Shown piece by piece: positions 41,613 to 48,244 of a stretch of DNA of 48,244 nucleotides. Numbering within the stretch: position 1 is the first letter of the stretch; each line of letters opens with the position of its first letter. This DNA is from Desulfobacterales bacterium. GTDB taxonomy: Bacteria > Desulfobacterota > Desulfobacteria > Desulfobacterales > UBA2174_A. The notes under the pieces are model-generated. The model did no database searches, had not been told where the DNA came from, and was given only the letters and a program-made list of their open reading frames with translations. The position numbers and the translations under genes were made by a program. The stretch is taken from assembly GCA_025454075.1 (NCBI GenBank), contig JALOPD010000002.1:1-48244 (forward strand). Reading direction: 5' to 3'.

Positions 41613-42653
41613 ATGGCAAAAAAATGGGCGGCCGCATGCGGCGGGTGCCTCCTCCTGTTGATGGCGGCTGCCGCCGCAGTTTATCTTCATGTCCAGGAGT
41701 TCGGCCGTACGCCGTCGGGTCCGGCCGGGGAGGAGCAATCCTTCACGGTCGAGCCGGGGCAATCCGTTTCCGCGGTGGCCGGGGAACTCGAACGCCGCGG
41801 ACTGATATCGAGCGCGTTGAAATTCCGGCTGTACACGCGTATGCAGGGCTACGACCGGCGCCTGAAGGCGGGTGAATACGGTTTCAAAGCGTCCATGACG
41901 CCGCTTGACATGCTCGCCCTGATGGAAAAAGGCCTGGTGCGGCTGCACCGGCTCACCGTTCCCGAGGGGCTGACCATCCCTCAGATCGCTGCCGTGGTCG
42001 AAAAAGCAGGCCTGGCCCGCGCCGCGGACATCATGGCCCGTGCGACGGACCCTGCCTATGCGGCGCTTCAGTCGATCCCCGCCGGCACGCTGGAAGGCTA
42101 CCTGTTTCCGGACACCTACTTGTTCCCCAAAACCGTCACGGTGGATGGAATCCTCGGGGCGATGCTGCAGCGTTTTCGATCCACCTTCTCGCCGGACTGG
42201 GAGCGCCGGACGATGGAGATCGGCCTGACCCCTCACGAGGTGGTGACGCTGGCCTCGATCATCGAAAAGGAAACCGGCGACCCCTCCGAGCGGCCGCTGA
42301 TCGCCTCCGTCTTCCACAACCGCCTCAGGCGCGGCATGCGGCTGGAGACCGACCCAACGGTCATTTACGGAATAAAAAACTTCGACGGCAATTTGACCCG
42401 CAAGCACCTGGAAACCCAGAGCCCCTACAACACCTATATGATCAAAGGTCTTCCGCCGGGCCCCATCGCCAGCCCGGGGAAGAGAGCCATCGAGGCGGCC
42501 CTGTTCCCGGCTCAGACCGATTATCTTTTCTTCGTGTCCAAGAACAACGGCAGCCACCAGTTTTCAAGCAACCTGGCGGATCACAACCGTGCCGTGCAGT
42601 ATTACCAGCTCGGGCTCGACCGTTCGGCCGGCGCAAACCAAAAACCGAAATGA
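41613..42653 (+). CDS. mltG: endolytic murein transglycosylase
   Basis: MltG cuts nascent peptidoglycan and ends glycan strands at the inner membrane. The 346-residue protein has an N-terminal membrane anchor (about 5-25), a LysM-like region (VEPGQSVSAVA), and the YceG catalytic domain. E218 in ASIIEKE is the catalytic glutamate. ATG start with GAGGTAAC ribosome site. Monocistronic, behind its own promoter. Confidence 0.95.
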   Translation: MAKKWAAACGGCLLLLMAAAAAVYLHVQEFGRTPSGPAGEEQSFTVEPGQSVSAVAGELERRGLISSALKFRLYTRMQGYDRRLKAGEYGFKASMTPLDMLALMEKGLVRLHRLTVPEGLTIPQIAAVVEKAGLARAADIMARATDPAYAALQSIPAGTLEGYLFPDTYLFPKTVTVDGILGAMLQRFRSTFSPDWERRTMEIGLTPHEVVTLASIIEKETGDPSERPLIASVFHNRLRRGMRLETDPTVIYGIKNFDGNLTRKHLETQSPYNTYMIKGLPPGPIASPGKRAIEAALFPAQTDYLFFVSKNNGSHQFSSNLADHNRAVQYYQLGLDRSAGANQKPK

Positions 42654-42760
42654 CCCGCAAAGGACCTGGTCATAACGAAATTTTGACGTTTTTCGGCGAT
42701 ATCGATCTTCAACCCAAAAGCCGAAAATATACTAACCATCCGATATTATATTAAATAGTG

Positions 42761-42945
42761 ATTTGTGCAAGCCCTGGCACAAATATTGAATTGTAGAGAA
42801 GCAGCTAAGGCTTCTCGGATGTGCGTGCATCTTTTCTGGCGGACTTCCAACTAAAAAATTGAGAAGATTTCCCCACGAGAACAACGGCATCGTGGGAAGC
42901 CGAGGATAAAAGGACAGAGCTTCAAAAGCCCTGTCCTTTTTCTTT
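42761..42945 (+). ncRNA. candidate structured leader or small RNA
   Basis: The 425-base gap 42654-43078 has no ORF but much structure. Helices are 42761-42768 with 42777-42784, 42796-42802 with 42810-42816, 42871-42880 with 42891-42898 (one bulge), and the terminator (42909-42945). The segment 42809-42816 can also pair with 42861-42866 or with 42896-42901, so exclusive folds are possible, as in a switch. It does not show the conserved bases of the c-di-GMP-I riboswitch or other classes I checked by eye. The rest of the gap (42654-42760 and 42946-43078) holds only AT-rich sequence with no clear box. Confidence 0.45.
42909..42945 (+). terminator. intrinsic terminator before GGDEF-EAL gene
   Basis: AAAGGACAG (42909-42917) pairs with 42931-42939. 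An inner GCTT/AAGC arm extends the stem past one mismatch. The T-run TTTTTCTTT (42937-42945) follows. It would stop transcription about 130 bases before the GGDEF-EAL start, so a leader attenuator or the end of an independent small RNA is possible. Confidence 0.85.
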
Positions 42946-43078
42946 GGCCCCTTGTCTGAACCTCTGCCGTCCCGCCCCTGCGGTCACGACCCGCCGCTGA
43001 TCCAAAAAAAGCTCAAGCCCGATGGATAGCGTGACGATATCACTAAAGAAGCGGTCTATCATGTGACGGGCCATCGAG

Positions 43079-45082
43079 GTGTTCGTGGATTCCTCCAGAC
43101 GTTCAACCCTTGCCGACAAGACCGGTCTCCTGATCATCGGGGGCGGGGCGTCCCTGTTCTACTATTACTTCGAACGCGCCCTGCAGGGCAGCAATCTCAC
43201 GATCCTCATCACGATCGCGGTCATCCTTCTGATCAGCTGCTGCACCCAGGTGCTGGTAAACAACATCAATAGCTCCAGGCGCGCCCTGCAGGAGATGAAT
43301 CAAACCCTGGAGCAGAGAGTCAAAGAACGAACCGAGGAGCTTCGCAGCTCGGAGCTGAAGTATCGCACGATATTCGAAAACACGGGGGCGGCTACCATCA
43401 TCATCGAAAAGGACCTGCGCATCTCCCTGGCCAATTCTCAATTTCTGGCCATGTCCGGCTACGGCCGCAGGGAGATCCTGAACCGCAAATCCTGGCTGGA
43501 TTTCATCGATGAGAAAAGCCGACGCAAAATACTGGAGGGTGGCGGGACATCCCCTACCCACTCGATGCCTGCGGGGGGCAGGCATTTCGGCTGTCAATTT
43601 ATTGACAAGCACGACAATGCCAAAGATATCCTGGTCACGTTAGCGCCGATCCCGGAGGCCGAGGCAAGCGTGGCTTCGCTCACCGACATCACCGAACTGA
43701 AGGACGCCGAGCGCCAGATCTATTTCCAGGCATTTCACGACACCCTCACCCACCTGCCCAACCGGGCCCTGTTCATCGAACACCTGACGATGGCGATCAA
43801 ACGCTCGAAGCGCCGTCCGGACTGCCGGTTTGCCGTCATCTACCTCGACATCGATCGGTTCAAGCTGGTGAACGACAGTCTGGGACACGGCGCCGGCGAC
43901 GACCTCCTGGTGGCCTTCGCCGAGCGCATCCGCGAATCCCTGCGGGACACCGACGTTCTGGCGCGCCTGGGCGGCGATGAGTTCGTGATACTGCTCGAGG
44001 ACATCGAGCAGGTCGAGTTTGCGAGCGAGATTGCCGAAAGACTCCAGAAAGCTCTGCGGCAGCCGTTTCGCATCCAGGGCAAGGAGGTCTTCGCCCCGGC
44101 CAGCTTCGGCGTGGTGCCGAACACCCAGGATTACGAACAGCCGGATGCCGTCATCCGGGATGCCGACGCCGCCATGTACCACGCCAAGGAAAGCGGCCGG
44201 GCCCAGGTCAAGGTGTTCGACCGCAAGCTGCACGAAAAGGCGCAGCACCTCCTCCAGCAGGAGACCGATCTGCGCAAGGCCGTCCATAAAAATCAATTCC
44301 AAAACTACTACCAACCCATCGTGCGGCTGGACACGGCCTCGCTGGCCGGTTTCGAAGCCTTGATCCGCTGGTCGCACCCGGAGCTGGGCATGGTTTACCC
44401 GGGTTCGTTCATCCCCACCGCCGAGGATACCGGACTGATCATCCCGATCACCAAACTGACATTGGAGCAGGCGTGCCGCGATTTGAAGGAATGGCAGGCC
44501 GGTGTGGACCACCGCCTCGAGTTGACCGTCAGCGTCAACATCTCCAGTCGTCATTTCCTGCAGCCCAGCCTGCTCGACGACGTGAAGGAGGCCCTCGACA
44601 GCTGCGATCTGCCGCCGCAGCACCTGAAGCTCGAAATCACCGAAACGGCCTTGATGGAGGACTCCGAGGAGACCGTGCGACTGGCCCAGCGGTTGAAGGA
44701 CTTAGGGGTCCGTCTGGTGATCGATGATTTCGGCACCGGGTACTCCTCCCTGAGTTACCTGCAGCGGCTGCCGATCGACACGCTGAAGGTCGACCGCAGC
44801 TTCATCTCCAAGATCCACGAAAAGCCCGACAGCAACCGCAACATCGTCGAGGCGATCATCTCGTTGGCGCACAAGCTCGACATGACGGTCGTCGCCGAAG
44901 GCATCGAAACGCCGGAGCAGTTAGCCATCCTCCTCGACATGAAATGTGAGCTTGGGCAGGGCTACTTGTTTTCACGGCCGGTCCCGAGCGTGGAAGCCGG
45001 CCGCCTGATCACCGGAATAAAAACCGTCTCCGACGGGCACACGCCCCTCCCATACCCCCTCGTCGGCTCTCTTGCGAACTGA
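43079..45082 (+). CDS. membrane PAS-GGDEF-EAL c-di-GMP protein
   Basis: A 667-residue protein that should make and break c-di-GMP. Two hydrophobic segments (about 15-33 and 40-62), a short coiled coil, a PAS domain (about 94-210), a GGDEF domain and an EAL domain follow. Catalytic GGDEF (298-302) and the product-inhibition site RDTD (289-292) are present. EAL (426-428), DDFGTGYSSL and EGIET are also intact, so both activities may be real. The start is taken as GTG 43079, which begins the reading frame after no earlier clear start; the ribosome site is weak. The structured RNA and terminator upstream may regulate it. Confidence 0.92.
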   Translation: MFVDSSRRSTLADKTGLLIIGGGASLFYYYFERALQGSNLTILITIAVILLISCCTQVLVNNINSSRRALQEMNQTLEQRVKERTEELRSSELKYRTIFENTGAATIIIEKDLRISLANSQFLAMSGYGRREILNRKSWLDFIDEKSRRKILEGGGTSPTHSMPAGGRHFGCQFIDKHDNAKDILVTLAPIPEAEASVASLTDITELKDAERQIYFQAFHDTLTHLPNRALFIEHLTMAIKRSKRRPDCRFAVIYLDIDRFKLVNDSLGHGAGDDLLVAFAERIRESLRDTDVLARLGGDEFVILLEDIEQVEFASEIAERLQKALRQPFRIQGKEVFAPASFGVVPNTQDYEQPDAVIRDADAAMYHAKESGRAQVKVFDRKLHEKAQHLLQQETDLRKAVHKNQFQNYYQPIVRLDTASLAGFEALIRWSHPELGMVYPGSFIPTAEDTGLIIPITKLTLEQACRDLKEWQAGVDHRLELTVSVNISSRHFLQPSLLDDVKEALDSCDLPPQHLKLEITETALMEDSEETVRLAQRLKDLGVRLVIDDFGTGYSSLSYLQRLPIDTLKVDRSFISKIHEKPDSNRNIVEAIISLAHKLDMTVVAEGIETPEQLAILLDMKCELGQGYLFSRPVPSVEAGRLITGIKTVSDGHTPLPYPLVGSLAN

Positions 45083-45182
45083 CAAGCGGACCGGGGCGCT
45101 GCCCCCTCCCCCCCCGCGGCCCGCTTGTCATGCAGCCACCCCCAGCTTGCCTCCCGCTTCTCGCGGTGATAATAAAACCAGA

Positions 45183-46184
45183 ATGGATACCTCGACGTGG
45201 ACCGACCCGAAACTGGCCGGCCAGCGGCTGATGGCGGGATTCGACGGCACGCGCCTGAATGAAGGGCTGCAGCGCCTGATTGCCGGCCTGCGGGTCGGCG
45301 GCCTGATTCTGTTCAAACGCAACGTGGAGTCCCCGTCGCAGCTCAGCGAGCTGACGCAATCCGCCCAGAAGCTCGCCCGGGACTGCGGCCAGCCGCCGCT
45401 CTTCATCGCCATCGACCAGGAAGGCGGGCGCGTGGCCCGGCTGGGGCCGCCTTTCACCCAGTTCCCGGGCACGCCCCCGGTTACGAATGCAGCCGAGGCG
45501 GCGCGCTTCGCCGAGATCACCGCCGCCGAACTCGCTGCGGCGGGGATCAACATGGACCTGGCGCCGGTGCTGGACGTGGCCCCGGCGGGTTTCGGAAGCG
45601 TCATGGCCGAGCGCGCCTTCGGCTCGGACCCCGAGCGTGTCGCCCGGCTGGGTGCGATCGTGATCGAAGGCCTGCAATCCCGGCGCATCATGGCGGTTGC
45701 CAAGCATTTCCCCGGGATCGGCCGCACCACGCTCGACTCCCACCTCGATCTGCCGGTGCTGGATGCCGATCTGCCGTCGTTCGAGGCCTTCGATTTGATC
45801 CCCTTCCGGGCTGCCATCGCCAAGCAGGTGGCCGGGGTCATGCTCTCCCACATTTTTTACACCCGACTGGATCCCGAATGGCCGGCCAGCCTTTCACCGC
45901 GCATCGCCCGGGGGCTGCTCCGAAAGCGGCTCGGGTTCAACGGCATCGTCATCACCGACGACCTGGAGATGGGCGCCGTCGCGCGGCACTTCACCTTCAA
46001 AACCGCCGTCCGCCAGGCCCTCCGGGCGGACATCGACACGGTTCTGATCTGCCGCAGCGCTGAGCGGCTGACCGAGGCGCACGCGCTGATGACGAGAAAA
46101 ATCGGCGAATCGGAAGATTTGAGGCGCAGGGGGGAGCAGTCGGCCGGCCGAGTCCTGGCGCTGAAAGCCGCCTACCTTTCATAG
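45183..46184 (+). CDS. nagZ: NagZ-like beta-N-acetylhexosaminidase
   Basis: A 333-residue glycoside hydrolase family 3 enzyme. NagZ removes N-acetylglucosamine from muropeptides in cell-wall recycling. Substrate-binding signatures are DQEGGRV (78-84), KHFPGIG (174-180) with the catalytic-site histidine, and the ITDDLEMGA (257-265) segment holding the nucleophile aspartate. There is no secretion signal, so it is cytoplasmic. ATG 45183 is chosen because the open frame upstream is low-complexity proline shadow. It lies 100 bases after the GGDEF-EAL gene and convergent with tsaD. Alternative: another GH3 subfamily of similar length. Confidence 0.88.
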   Translation: MDTSTWTDPKLAGQRLMAGFDGTRLNEGLQRLIAGLRVGGLILFKRNVESPSQLSELTQSAQKLARDCGQPPLFIAIDQEGGRVARLGPPFTQFPGTPPVTNAAEAARFAEITAAELAAAGINMDLAPVLDVAPAGFGSVMAERAFGSDPERVARLGAIVIEGLQSRRIMAVAKHFPGIGRTTLDSHLDLPVLDADLPSFEAFDLIPFRAAIAKQVAGVMLSHIFYTRLDPEWPASLSPRIARGLLRKRLGFNGIVITDDLEMGAVARHFTFKTAVRQALRADIDTVLICRSAERLTEAHALMTRKIGESEDLRRRGEQSAGRVLALKAAYLS

Positions 46185-46193
46185 CCGTAGACG

Positions 46194-47189
46194 TCAACGA
46201 TGGCGGGAGAAGACGTCGTCCTCCGGCCCGGCGCGCTTGCCGGATTGCAGCAGGTGGTAGCCGGCGGCCGCCACCATCGCGGCGTTGTCCCCGCACAGGT
46301 GCAGCGAGGGCAGGTAAGATTCGAGCCCGGCCGCGGCGGCATCCCGGCGGACCCGCTCGCGCAGCCGGCTGTTGGCCGCCACCCCGCCCGCCAAGGCAAT
46401 GCGGCCGCAGCCTTTTTCACGCGCCGCACGCATCAGCTTTACAACCAATACCTCCACCACCGCTTCCTGGAATCCGGCGGCGATGTCCGCCGCGTGTGCG
46501 CGGGAATCCGTGCGGTGTTGGGCGAGGTAGCGGCCGACGGCCGTCTTGACCCCGCTGAAGCTGAAGTCGAAATCCGGCGTGTCGATGCAGGGCCGCGGGA
46601 AGCGGATCCGCCCCGGGTCACCGTCGCGGGCGAGCCGGTCGATCACCGCGCCGCCGGGGTAGCCGAGGGACATGATCTTGGCCACCTTGTCGAACGCCTC
46701 CCCGGCGGCGTCGTCGCGGGTCTGCCCGAGCCGCTCCATGGTCAGGAAGGAGGTGACATGGTAAAGGCCGGTGTGCCCCCCGGAGGCGAGCAGCGCGACG
46801 AAGGGGAACTCCGGCGGCCGCTCCTCCAGAAACAGCGCATGGATGTGCGCCTCGAGGTGGTTGACGCCGACCCAGGGGACCCCGAGGGAGTAAGCCACGG
46901 CCTTGGCAAATGAAAACCCGATCAGAAGCGATCCGATCAGGCCCGGGCCGCGGGTCGCGGCAAGGCCGTCCACACCCGCGAGTTCGAACCCGGCCTGGGA
47001 CAGGGCGTCCCGCACCACCGGGACGATGGCTTCCAGGTGCCTGCGGGATGCAAGCTCGGGGACCACGCCGCCGAAGCGGTGATGGACGTCCGTCTGGGAG
47101 GCGACCACGGAAGAGAGCACCCGGCGGCCGTCGCGCACCAGGGCGGCAGCGGTTTCATCGCAGGAGGATTCGATGCCCAGAACGTTCAT
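46194..47189 (-). CDS. tsaD: tRNA threonylcarbamoyladenosine synthase subunit TsaD
   Basis: TsaD transfers threonylcarbamoyl to A37 of ANN-decoding tRNAs. The 331-residue protein has the start GIESSCDETA, the VPELASRRH segment, and the metal-binding VNHLEAH with two histidines, plus the FSFSGVKTAV segment and the final catalytic AGGVAANS. ATG 47189 chosen; the nine codons before it are not conserved. It follows purM by 23 bases and is convergent with nagZ. The partner TsaB is encoded at 32200-32898; tsaE and tsaC are not in this window. Confidence 0.96.
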   Translation of the reverse strand: MNVLGIESSCDETAAALVRDGRRVLSSVVASQTDVHHRFGGVVPELASRRHLEAIVPVVRDALSQAGFELAGVDGLAATRGPGLIGSLLIGFSFAKAVAYSLGVPWVGVNHLEAHIHALFLEERPPEFPFVALLASGGHTGLYHVTSFLTMERLGQTRDDAAGEAFDKVAKIMSLGYPGGAVIDRLARDGDPGRIRFPRPCIDTPDFDFSFSGVKTAVGRYLAQHRTDSRAHAADIAAGFQEAVVEVLVVKLMRAAREKGCGRIALAGGVAANSRLRERVRRDAAAAGLESYLPSLHLCGDNAAMVAAAGYHLLQSGKRAGPEDDVFSRHR

Positions 47190-47212
47190 GGCAGGAAGGC
47201 GCGGGCGCGATG

Positions 47213-48244
47213 TCACGCCCAGACGAGTCGCCCGGCAGGGTCCTTGCGCTCGATGATTTCGCCGATAAGCCAGGCCTGCTCGTTCATCGCCCCGAGCCGA
47301 TCGAGGACTTCGGACGCCGCCGGCTGCGGCACCACGGCGACCAGCCCGATCCCGTTGTTGAAGGTGCGCAGCATGTCCGCCTCCGGCACGCGGCCGGCGG
47401 CCTGCAGGAAGGAGAACACCGGCGGCACCTTCCAGCTGCCCCTGCGGATCAGAACGCCGAACCCCTGGGGGATGATGCGGACGATGTTGTCGACGATGCC
47501 GCCGCCGGTGATGTGGGCGAGACCGTGAATCGGAAGCTCTTTGAGCAGGCCCTGCACGATGTCGGTGTAAATGCGCGTCGGCGTGATCAGCTCCTCGCCC
47601 AGGGGCTTACCCAGCTCCGGAATGTAGGCATCCACCTTGAGCTTCAGGAGGTCGAAGCAGATCTTACGCACCAGGGAAAAGCCGTTGCTGTGAAGCCCGC
47701 TCGAGGCAATCCCGATCAACTGGTGGCCGACGCGGATCGCGGTGCCGTCGATGATCTTACTGTTGTCGACGATCCCGACCACAAACCCGGCCAGGTCGTA
47801 TTCGCCCGGAGCGTACATCCCCGGCATCTCGGCGGTTTCCCCGCCGATGAGCGCGCATTTGGCCTGCTTGCACCCCTCGGCAATGCCCGTGACGACGGCC
47901 TCCACCTGCCTGCTTTCGATTTTGCCCGCGGCGATGTAGTCCAGCAGGAAAAGCGGCTTGGCGCCCTGCACGAGGATGTCGTTCACGCACATCCCCACCA
48001 GGTCGATGCCGATGGTGTCGTGCCGGTCCAGCATGAAGGCGATCTTCAGCTTGGTGCCGACCCCGTCGGTGGAGCTGACCAGGATCGGGTGCTTCATGTC
48101 CGCGATGACGCGCTCGATGGAAAAGAGCCCGGCAAAGCCGCCGATCTCGCTGATGACCCCGGGGCGGTTGGTCTGCTTGGTGATGCGCCCGATGGCGCTG
48201 ACCAGCGTGTTGGCCTTGTCGATGTCGACGCCGGCATCGGCATA
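47213..48244 (-). CDS. purM: phosphoribosylformylglycinamidine cyclo-ligase, incomplete at window edge
   Basis: PurM makes aminoimidazole ribotide in purine synthesis. The reading frame runs off the end of the window, and 343 residues are visible. They begin YADAGVDIDKAN, near the usual N-terminus, so only a few residues are missing. The ATP-binding STDGVGTK, the VNDILVQGA and GGETAEMPG segments and the GGGIVDNI motif are intact. The start codon lies beyond 48244. It is followed by tsaD after 23 bases and probably cotranscribed with it. Confidence 0.96.
   Translation of the reverse strand, partial: YADAGVDIDKANTLVSAIGRITKQTNRPGVISEIGGFAGLFSIERVIADMKHPILVSSTDGVGTKLKIAFMLDRHDTIGIDLVGMCVNDILVQGAKPLFLLDYIAAGKIESRQVEAVVTGIAEGCKQAKCALIGGETAEMPGMYAPGEYDLAGFVVGIVDNSKIIDGTAIRVGHQLIGIASSGLHSNGFSLVRKICFDLLKLKVDAYIPELGKPLGEELITPTRIYTDIVQGLLKELPIHGLAHITGGGIVDNIVRIIPQGFGVLIRRGSWKVPPVFSFLQAAGRVPEADMLRTFNNGIGLVAVVPQPAASEVLDRLGAMNEQAWLIGEIIERKDPAGRLVWA

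Noticed and set aside
42796..42816. Signal-recognition-particle RNA
   Set aside because: AAGCAGCTAAGG resembles the SRP RNA tip but the GGUCAGG partner and the second conserved loop are missing.
42761..42945. c-di-GMP-I (GEMM) riboswitch before the GGDEF-EAL gene
   Set aside because: The conserved GCAAAGC/ACGCAAAG blocks and tetraloop receptor are not seen.
1..48244. CRISPR arrays, transposases, integrases or prophage genes
   Set aside because: No array of spaced repeats and no such enzyme was found; the only repeats are the short ones listed.

Overview
The window is a GC-rich, gene-dense bacterial chromosome segment with almost no mobile DNA. Gene content points to an anaerobic Desulfobacterota (deltaproteobacterial) lineage. 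The main clues are a four-subunit 2-oxoacid:ferredoxin oxidoreductase operon, many sensory proteins with GAF, PAS, GGDEF and EAL domains, an AhpF-like thioredoxin reductase, and ExeA/OmpA-type proteins. This assignment is inferred from gene families; there is no rRNA to confirm it.

Layout. 1-4050: a CheY-like receiver, a secreted protein with a duplicated module (broken by a +1 frameshift), a two-helix membrane protein, and an ExeA-type ATPase joined to an OmpA domain across a second frameshift. 4071-11667: Nudix hydrolase, aminotransferase, thioredoxin reductase, IspD, a protein with a C-terminal HPr domain, RNase P RNA, a zinc-ribbon coiled-coil protein and a Nif3-like protein. 11783-17589: two tRNAs flank rpoD, dnaG, hisA and hisB. 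17724-25416: a YcaO-TPR protein, a dynamin-like GTPase, a tiny four-cysteine protein, YqgE and a triple-GAF adenylate cyclase. 25637-32095: tex, a 14-codon remnant of dtd, then the minus-strand units greA-rpoZ-ttcA-like-folE2 and psd-asd. 32200-38586: lon-tsaB, then a plus-strand group of prepilin peptidase, metallophosphoesterase and Ser/Thr kinase. 38697-48244: the korDABC operon, mltG, a leader or small RNA candidate, a dual GGDEF-EAL protein, a NagZ-like glycosidase, tsaD and an incomplete purM.

Most genes serve core information processing (RpoD, DnaG, GreA, RpoZ, RNase P, TsaB/TsaD, Tex), lipid, isoprenoid, amino-acid and purine metabolism, and low-potential carbon metabolism. Signalling is rich: receiver, cAMP, c-di-GMP and Ser/Thr phosphorylation. 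Ten sigma70-type promoters can be read, several with a TTGACA box and a 17-base spacer. Three minus-strand terminators and one plus-strand terminator are visible.

No clear-cut new defence or mobile system was seen. The best leads are: the dtd remnant at a palindromic junction; the structured RNA with mutually exclusive helices before the GGDEF-EAL gene; the HPr-domain protein; the frameshifted duplicated-module protein; the palindrome in the kor 5' leader; and the kinase/metallophosphoesterase pair.
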